11,389 bases of DNA from positions 1 to 11,389 of the forward strand of contig JAHXIM010000301.1 in the NCBI GenBank assembly GCA_025655635.1, read 5' to 3'. The stretch is from a gamma proteobacterium symbiont of Lucinoma myriamae. Lineage in GTDB: Bacteria > Pseudomonadota > Gammaproteobacteria > GRL18. The position numbers were made by a program, and so were the translations under genes. This document shows positions 6,379 through 11,389 of this stretch, in pieces (the stretch's first letter is position 1; each line of letters opens with the position of its first letter). The notes beneath the pieces were generated by a model. The model did not search any database. It had not been told where the DNA came from and worked only from the letters and a program-made list of their open reading frames with translations.

Positions 6379-7559
6379 TATACATTGGCTCCTGTGTGTG
6401 CGGCGGCAGCCTTAACCACTTCTTCAGCAGCCTGCGTAAAATCACCTCGGGAGATGATATCCAAACCACTGTGTTCTAACAATTCACGACCTAATTCAAC
6501 ATTCGTGCCTTCAAGTCGAACCACGACAGGTACACTTAATGCCACCTCTTTAGCGGCAGTGATAATGCCCTCAGCAATGAGGTCACAACGCACAATACCA
6601 CCAAAGATATTGATTAGAATGGCTTTAACCTTATGGTCCGATAAAATGAGTTTTAATGCTTCCGCAACCCGTTCTTTAGTCACACCGCCGCCAACATCTA
6701 AAAAGTTAGCCGGATCACCACCATTATTTTTAATGATATCCATGGTGGCCATTGCCAGACCGGCACCATTGACCATACAGCCGATATCACCATCCAGCGG
6801 CACATAGTTCAGCTCAAATTCCTTGGCAAGATTTTCTTTTTCATCTTCCTGAGAAGCATCATGAAACGCCTGCATATCTTTATGACGATACAGCGCATTA
6901 TCATCCAATGAGATTTTGGCATCTAAGGCCATAATCACATCATCACCGGTAACCACCAGCGGATTAATCTCAACCTGAGAGGCATCTTTATCCATAAAGA
7001 TCTGATAAATGCCCTGCATGACTTTCATCAGACCTTTTTGCTGTGCCGGAGGAATATTCATGGCAAAGCCTGCTTCACGCACCTGATTAGGCATCAGGCC
7101 ATTAATTGGATCAATGGGTAAAGTAATGATTTTTTCCGGATTAGTGGCAGCCACTTCTTCAATGTTCATACCACCGGTTTCTGAAGCCATAATAGTGACT
7201 CGTCGTGATGCTCTGTCAACCAGCGCACCCATATACAGTTCACGAGCTATAGAACTGGGTACTTCAATTAACAAGGTATTAATCGGCTGCCCCTGAGCAT
7301 CTGTTTGAAATGTGACCAGGTTAGTACCAAGCATTTTTTCTGCAAATGCTTTTATCTCATCAATTGATTGAGCTTTGATTACACCGCCGGCCTTGCCTCG
7401 GCCACCAGCATGTACCTGTGCTTTAACCATCCACTCATTGCCGCCGAGTTCACTAACCGCCTGCTCTATTTCATCAACCGAACGAATAGTTCGATTAGCA
7501 GGTACGGGAATGCCATAGTCAGCAAACACTTGTTTTGCCTGATACTCATGTAAATTCAT
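6378..7559 (-). CDS. sucC: Succinyl-CoA synthetase, beta subunit (ADP/GDP-forming)
   Basis: SucC is the ATP-grasp subunit that binds nucleotide and succinate and pairs with SucD to form ATP or GTP from succinyl-CoA. The 393 aa are full length (E. coli 388). The N-terminus MNLHEYQAKQVFADYGIPVP is typical. Nucleotide-binding HAGGRGKAGGV is near residue 51, the metal-binding EINPLVV near 197, and the C-terminal ligase domain has GGGVTKERV and NIFGGIVRCD. Nucleotide preference cannot be read reliably by eye. GGTGA lies about 7 nt before the ATG. It is the first gene of sucCD and is divergent from the PP0621-pilSR unit. Confidence 0.97.
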   Translation of the reverse strand: MNLHEYQAKQVFADYGIPVPANRTIRSVDEIEQAVSELGGNEWMVKAQVHAGGRGKAGGVIKAQSIDEIKAFAEKMLGTNLVTFQTDAQGQPINTLLIEVPSSIARELYMGALVDRASRRVTIMASETGGMNIEEVAATNPEKIITLPIDPINGLMPNQVREAGFAMNIPPAQQKGLMKVMQGIYQIFMDKDASQVEINPLVVTGDDVIMALDAKISLDDNALYRHKDMQAFHDASQEDEKENLAKEFELNYVPLDGDIGCMVNGAGLAMATMDIIKNNGGDPANFLDVGGGVTKERVAEALKLILSDHKVKAILINIFGGIVRCDLIAEGIITAAKEVALSVPVVVRLEGTNVELGRELLEHSGLDIISRGDFTQAAEEVVKAAAAHTGANV

Positions 7560-7823
7560 GATTATGTCACCAATTTTGTGTATTGAGTTATATTGAATTC
7601 TTTTTGGAGCGGGTATTCTAACTTAGTTTGGCGTGATTTATAAGACTGCACTCTGCTCTAGCAGGATCATTCAAAGAAAAATAGTCTCAAAAATGAGAAA
7701 ACAGGCAAAAAAATTCTATTTCTGCTATTATTCAGCTTCTTTTATCTTTTGAGTCACTTAAAATCAGACATCTATTTTAAACAAACTAATCGCTCAATAA
7801 TTTAATTATCACAGGACTATTTC
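7560..7823. other. Divergent upstream region of sucCD and PP0621-pilSR
   Basis: This 264-bp A+T-rich gap has no supported gene; a 19-codon frame at 7693-7752 lacks a ribosome-binding site. It contains small inverted repeats CTGCT/AGCAG (around 7652-7663) and TCTCA/TGAGA (7685-7689/7694-7698). Toward sucC, TATAAA and TAGAAT on the minus strand are -10-like, but no good -35 pairs with them. Promoters for both directions must lie here, but their positions cannot be fixed. Confidence 0.45.
7749..7778 (+). promoter_or_regulatory. Weak candidate promoter for the PP0621-pilSR unit
   Basis: TTGAGT (7749-7754) and TATTTT (7773-7778) are separated by 18 bp, an acceptable sigma-70 layout, 46 bp before the first gene's start. 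Both hexamers are poor matches, and in A+T-rich DNA such pairs arise by chance. Confidence 0.25.
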
Positions 7824-8084
7824 GTGGGTCGAATTTTACTAATCTTAGGTATCCTTTTTCTTGTCTGGATGGGCTATCGTTTTCTCAATAATACCTGGTC
7901 AGCAAGAGTCAAAGAAGTTGAGAAAAAGGCACATAAAAAATCACAAGAGCAGCCTAAACAGGTGCAGCAGATTAAAGCTTGCGCCTATTGTAAAACCCAC
8001 ATTCCTGAGAATGAGGGCATCTATGAGAAGGGGCAGTTTTTTTGCAGTTATCAACACCTTGATCGCTATCTTGAGCATAAATAA
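7824..8084 (+). CDS. PP0621-type small membrane-anchored zinc-ribbon protein
   Basis: This 86-aa protein has one N-terminal membrane segment (about residues 4-21), a lysine- and glutamine-rich linker (about 26-50) and a C-terminal metal site. The Cys53-x2-Cys56 pair, then Cys74 and His78 (FFCSYQHL), form a probable zinc ribbon. This agrees with the PP0621 family of unknown function, often found beside pilS-pilR in gammaproteobacteria and pseudomonads. The start is GTG at 7824, with AGGA (7813-7816) 7 nt upstream. It is first in the unit, 39 bp before pilS. Topology is probably membrane anchor with cytosolic zinc ribbon, because arginine and lysine residues follow the segment; this is inference. 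A role in type IV pilus signalling is suggested only by position. Confidence 0.8.
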   Translation: MGRILLILGILFLVWMGYRFLNNTWSARVKEVEKKAHKKSQEQPKQVQQIKACAYCKTHIPENEGIYEKGQFFCSYQHLDRYLEHK

Positions 8085-8123
8085 GCTTGACTATAAATAA
8101 GTTAGTTTTGGTAAATATTAATC

Positions 8124-9776
8124 ATGTCAAAATCTGAGTTATCCGAGCAAAAAAAAACAGGGCATTCCTTTTTTTTACCCGAATTCAAACCTGATTTTAC
8201 TCAAGAACAGAAGTCATGGCGTCCATTACATTTTTTAAATTTATACCGCGTATTAATTTCAGGTATTTTTGTTAGTCTGATTTTTTCTAACATTCAAATA
8301 AGCCCCTTCGGTGTTACCCACCCGGAATTATTTCAAATCACCAGTTTTGCCTACCTGACAGGCAGTCTTCTAATTGGTATAACTATTCGCTGGCGCTGGC
8401 CGGCACTCTGGCTGCAGAAACACGCTCATATCCTTTTTGATTTTTGTGCCATCATTCTCATTATACATGCCAGTGGTGGTGTAAAAAGTGGTGTTGGTTT
8501 GCTATTGCTCACTCCCATTGCTGCCATCAGCATTTTATCTTTTGGGCGCTCCTCGATTTTTTTTGCAGCCATCGTCTCTCTGGCATTATTTGCCAGCCAA
8601 AGTTATTTAAAACTCACATTAGATATTTCTCCTTCTTATGCTCAAACAGGTTTATTAGGTGGTGCACTTTTTATTACTGCCTTATTAACTAATTATCTGG
8701 TCAATAAAACAGAAGAAAGTGTTGAAATTGCCAGCCAGAGAGAAGTTGATCTGGCTAATATGGAACAATTAACTCAGTTTATTATGCAGCGAATGCAAAC
8801 CGCTGTTATCGTCGTTGATTATTTAGGTAATGTTAAACTGGTTAATGATACAGCAATCAATTTACTCAAGCTCACTAACATAGAGTCAGAACAGCAAGCT
8901 AATCTTTATGAGTATTCGTTAGAGCTTGGTGAGCTATTTCATACCTGGAAAACAGAACCTGATTTTCATACAAAACACATCACACTGGAAAAAGATGCAA
9001 CTGAATTAACCGTTAAATTTGCAGTTCTTAGTAATAAACCTGATAGCGGTACTGTTGTTTTTATTGAAGATAACGCGGAACTAACACAAGAAGCTCAACA
9101 ATTAAAGCTGGCCTCTCTGGGTCGCCTGACTGCCAGTATTGCCCATGAACTACGCAATCCACTAGCAGCAATTCGTCATGCTGGTGAATTGCTCAGTGAA
9201 TCCCCTTCTCTTGAAAAAACCGATCACCGTTTAACAGAAATCATTGAAAAACAATCTATTAGAGTTAATGATATTATTGGCACTGTACTTAATTTAAGCC
9301 GACGTCAGAAAGCAGGGCAGGAAAGCATTAACCTGTTTCATTGGGTCCAGGAATATCTGGCTGAATACATACAATTACCGCAAGAGCGATTTTATCTGAA
9401 ATTTGAATCAGAAGACTTAGAGGTTTTATTTGATCAGCAACATTTACAGCAGATTTTTAACAATTTAATTCAAAATGCATTAAGACACACCATTGAAGAC
9501 AATCACCATTTTCGCCCGGTGATAATAAGCGCAGGTATTGATGCCATGAATAAGACACCCTATCTTCAAGTTATGAATTACGGCCCGCGTATTCCCAAAG
9601 AAGATTTCGCACAACTTTTTGAACCTTTTTTTACCACAGAAGCCACAGGAACCGGATTAGGTTTGTATATTGCACGAGAACTTGCCGTATGTAATTCTGC
9701 CAAGTTAGAATACATAGATGTTAAAGAAGGTGCCTGCTTTCAACTGAGTTTTGCTGATCCGAGAAGAAAAAATTAA
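8124..9776 (+). CDS. pilS: Two-component sensor histidine kinase PilS
   Basis: PilS is the inner-membrane kinase that controls PilR and hence pilin expression for type IV pili. The 550-aa protein has a cytosolic N-terminus of about 33 residues, then some six membrane segments between about residues 36 and 195, as in Pseudomonas PilS. A PAS-like domain (about 215-315, MQTAVIVVDYLGNVKLVN) follows. The HisKA domain has the phosphorylated His341 in SIAHELRNPLAAIRHA. The ATPase domain has the N box NNLIQNALRH (446-455) and G box GTGLGLYIARE (from 509). It ends one base before the pilR ATG. The ribosome-binding site is poor, so translation may depend partly on the upstream small gene. All catalytic motifs are intact. 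Confidence 0.93.
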   Translation: MSKSELSEQKKTGHSFFLPEFKPDFTQEQKSWRPLHFLNLYRVLISGIFVSLIFSNIQISPFGVTHPELFQITSFAYLTGSLLIGITIRWRWPALWLQKHAHILFDFCAIILIIHASGGVKSGVGLLLLTPIAAISILSFGRSSIFFAAIVSLALFASQSYLKLTLDISPSYAQTGLLGGALFITALLTNYLVNKTEESVEIASQREVDLANMEQLTQFIMQRMQTAVIVVDYLGNVKLVNDTAINLLKLTNIESEQQANLYEYSLELGELFHTWKTEPDFHTKHITLEKDATELTVKFAVLSNKPDSGTVVFIEDNAELTQEAQQLKLASLGRLTASIAHELRNPLAAIRHAGELLSESPSLEKTDHRLTEIIEKQSIRVNDIIGTVLNLSRRQKAGQESINLFHWVQEYLAEYIQLPQERFYLKFESEDLEVLFDQQHLQQIFNNLIQNALRHTIEDNHHFRPVIISAGIDAMNKTPYLQVMNYGPRIPKEDFAQLFEPFFTTEATGTGLGLYIARELAVCNSAKLEYIDVKEGACFQLSFADPRRKN

Positions 9777-9777
9777 T

Positions 9778-11181
9778 ATGACCAAACATCTTGCCCTTAT
9801 CGTTGACGATGAACCTGATATTTGTGAGTTGCTAGAGCTGACACTTAATCGTATGGATATTGATACCTTATCTGCCGGTGATCTAAAAACTGCCTATCAA
9901 CTATTGACTGTTCACAATATTTCCATCTGTCTAACTGATATGCGTTTACCTGATGGTAACGGCATTGAACTGGTCAAAAAGATACAAACCCAGTCAAAAC
10001 ACATTCCTGTTGCAATGATCAGTGCTCATGGAAATATGGATACTGCTATTGAGGCATTAAAAGCCGGAGCCTTTGATTTTGTTTCCAAACCCTTAGAACT
10101 GGCAGAATTAAGAAACCTGGTCAATTCAGCAATAAAATTGGCCGATAAAAATCTTCCACAAAATACTCCTATTCAAAACACAGCTTCTGATCAAGCTGAT
10201 TTGCCAAAAATAGTTGATAACGTAACCTTTGATAACACATTAACTGACAAGAAATTACTGCTTGGTAATTCCCCTGCAATGCAGGAGACCAATAGAATGA
10301 TAGTTAAACTGGCTAAAAGCCAGGCCCCGATCTATATCAGTGGTGAATCTGGAACAGGCAAAGAATTAGCCACCAGACAAATCCATCAAATGAGCTCACG
10401 TTCAGATAAGCCCTTCATACCTGTGAACTGTGGCGCCATTCCATCTGAACTGATGGAAAGTGAATTTTTTGGTCACATAAAAGGGAGTTTTACCGGTGCT
10501 AATAAAGACAAGCAGGGACTATTTCAAGCGGCATCAGGAGGAACATTATTTTTAGATGAAGTAGCTGACTTACCCTTATCGATGCAAGTTAAATTACTCC
10601 GGGCCATACAAGAAAAAGCCATTCGTTCTGTCGGTTCACAAAAAGAAGAAAAAACTAATGTCCGGATTATCAGTGCAACCCATAAGAATCTAAAACAACT
10701 GGTTGCCGACGGAGAGTTTCGAGAGGATTTATACTATCGCATTAATGTGATTGAATTACTAATGCCTCCTCTAAGAAAACGTTCTGATGATGTTAATCTT
10801 CTATGTGATTTCTTTTTAGAAAAATTTTCATTTGATGATGACTACCACTTATCAACAGAAGCTGCTGACATACTTAAACACTATTCATTTCCAGGCAACG
10901 TACGTGAATTAGAAAACATACTGGAACGGGCTGTGACATTGTGTGATGAATCAATTATTCAGGCACATGATTTGTCACTTCAGGAAGCTATAGAAAAAAC
11001 ACCTCATACAAGTGAAGCATCCAGCCCTATATTAAAGCCGACACTATCACCATTAAAAGATGAGCAGCAAATAAAACAAGCCCTGGAAGACACTCACTGG
11101 AATCGAAAAGCAGCAGCAGAATTATTGGGTGTTACCTATCGGCAATTTCGTTATAGCTTAAAAAAATTAGGCATAGATTAG
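9778..11181 (+). CDS. pilR: Sigma-54-dependent response regulator PilR
   Basis: PilR is the partner of PilS, an NtrC-type activator that opens sigma-54 promoters, classically that of the pilin gene pilA. The 467-aa protein has three parts. The receiver domain (about 4-120) has acidic pocket DDE at 10-12 and phospho-acceptor Asp54 (LTDMRLPDG). The AAA+ domain has Walker A GESGTGKE, the sigma-54-contact loop as GSFTGA and Walker B GGTLFLDE. The C-terminal Fis-type helix-turn-helix is NRKAAAELLGVTYRQFRYSL. The loop is GSFTGA rather than the common GAFTGA, a variant I recall in PilR proteins. ATG 9778 lies one base after the pilS stop, with AGAAGAAAA ahead of it; a TTG at 9751 would add nine residues and is less likely. 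No pilA is in the window. Confidence 0.94.
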   Translation: MTKHLALIVDDEPDICELLELTLNRMDIDTLSAGDLKTAYQLLTVHNISICLTDMRLPDGNGIELVKKIQTQSKHIPVAMISAHGNMDTAIEALKAGAFDFVSKPLELAELRNLVNSAIKLADKNLPQNTPIQNTASDQADLPKIVDNVTFDNTLTDKKLLLGNSPAMQETNRMIVKLAKSQAPIYISGESGTGKELATRQIHQMSSRSDKPFIPVNCGAIPSELMESEFFGHIKGSFTGANKDKQGLFQAASGGTLFLDEVADLPLSMQVKLLRAIQEKAIRSVGSQKEEKTNVRIISATHKNLKQLVADGEFREDLYYRINVIELLMPPLRKRSDDVNLLCDFFLEKFSFDDDYHLSTEAADILKHYSFPGNVRELENILERAVTLCDESIIQAHDLSLQEAIEKTPHTSEASSPILKPTLSPLKDEQQIKQALEDTHWNRKAAAELLGVTYRQFRYSLKKLGID

Positions 11182-11344
11182 GGAAATTTAAAATAAAAAT
11201 AATACTCATCGACTCATTTTTTTTGTGCCGCTGGTCATTATTTCATAAGCGGCAGTAATAATAAAAATCAGCCCGTCCGGGTTATAAAAACTGTGTTCAA
11301 TAATAACCTGTATCATTTCATCATAAAGCAAAGAGGCTTTTTAT
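11182..11344. other. Intergenic region after pilR with hairpin and T-run
   Basis: After the pilR stop there is A-rich DNA, then a direct repeat ACTCAT (11204-11209 and 11212-11217) running into eight T residues (11217-11224). A clear stem before the T-run is lacking, so pilR termination there is only possible. Next comes a 7-bp inverted repeat TGCCGCT/AGCGGCA (11226-11232/11248-11254), then CCCG/CGGG (11272-11275/11278-11281). These stems have no following T-run. The rest is the likely leader of the next gene. Confidence 0.4.
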
Positions 11345-11389
11345 ATGGCTGTTATTAATATCATGGCATTACGCCATAGTGCTTTTTAT
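11345..11389 (+). CDS. Start of an unidentified gene, cut by the window end
   Basis: ATG 11345 opens a frame of 15 codons (MAVINIMALRHSAFY) that runs off the window. AAGAGG (11331-11336) lies 8 nt upstream, a good ribosome-binding site, so a real gene start is likely. The residues MALRHSAFY resemble the beginning of ABC-transporter-like periplasmic substrate-binding proteins of the NMT1/THI5 type that lack a signal peptide. Fifteen residues are too few for a firm call. Confidence 0.5.
   Translation, partial: MAVINIMALRHSAFY

Noticed and set aside
6190..6807. 205-codon plus-strand open frame across the sucD-sucC junction
   Set aside because: It lies wholly antisense to two clearly conserved genes, has no recognisable domain, and arises from their codon pattern.
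7693..7752. Small peptide gene of 19 codons upstream of the PP0621 gene
   Set aside because: There is no ribosome-binding site, and composition is simply that of the A+T-rich spacer.
10477..10500. GSFTGA in place of GAFTGA in PilR as a defect
   Set aside because: The Thr-Gly-Ala part needed for sigma-54 contact is intact, and I recall the Ser variant in PilR proteins.
11226..11254. Terminator of pilR at the TGCCGCT/AGCGGCA stem
   Set aside because: The T-run precedes the stem instead of following it, and the 15-nt loop is long.
11182..11344. TPP riboswitch ahead of the last gene
   Set aside because: Considered because the product might be THI5-like, but the conserved CUGAGA core is absent.
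1..11389. CRISPR array, insertion sequence, prophage or defence system
   Set aside because: No spaced direct repeats, transposase, integrase or nuclease gene is present; gene content is conserved core genome.

Overview
This window is chromosomal housekeeping DNA from a gammaproteobacterium with modest G+C content. That assignment rests on the proteins: a GlnB-type PII, BamD as a lipoprotein, a RluD-type pseudouridine synthase, a GcvR-like double-ACT protein, a PilS/PilR pair and the small PP0621-type zinc protein. The arrangement pilR-pilS-PP0621 / sucCD / nadE / glnB / bamD / rluD-pgeF recalls free-living, possibly sulfur-oxidising or methylotrophic gammaproteobacteria. The lineage is inference and cannot be settled from the sequence alone.

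Layout from left to right. Positions 1-267 hold no convincing gene but several small hairpins. From 3097 down to 268 a leftward cluster reads rluD, pgeF, a gcvR-like gene and def (peptide deformylase). It has a 4-nt overlap and gaps of 29 and 11 nt, so it looks like one operon. The def frame is broken by one extra base near 489, exactly where the metal-binding Glu-Gly-Cys motif should be. Divergent from rluD is bamD (3195-4037). It converges on glnB (4104-4442, minus) across a perfect 19-bp inverted repeat that probably ends both transcripts. glnB is divergent from nadE, and nadE converges on sucCD (7559 down to 5512) across a 12-bp perfect inverted repeat. To the right of sucC, in the opposite direction, lie a small membrane-anchored zinc-ribbon protein, the sensor kinase pilS and the sigma-54 activator pilR, which form a second likely operon. 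The window ends 15 codons into a new rightward gene.

Functionally the window covers ribosome and protein maturation (rluD, def), purine salvage or nucleoside clean-up (pgeF), outer-membrane assembly (bamD), nitrogen-status signalling (glnB), NAD synthesis (nadE), the substrate-level-phosphorylation step of the TCA cycle (sucCD) and type IV pilus regulation (pilSR). I see no mobile element, CRISPR array, tRNA or rRNA, and no clear sign of an undescribed multi-gene system. The points most worth a second look are the def frameshift, the uncharacterised PP0621-type protein tied to pilSR, and the symmetrical DNA elements in the intergenic regions.
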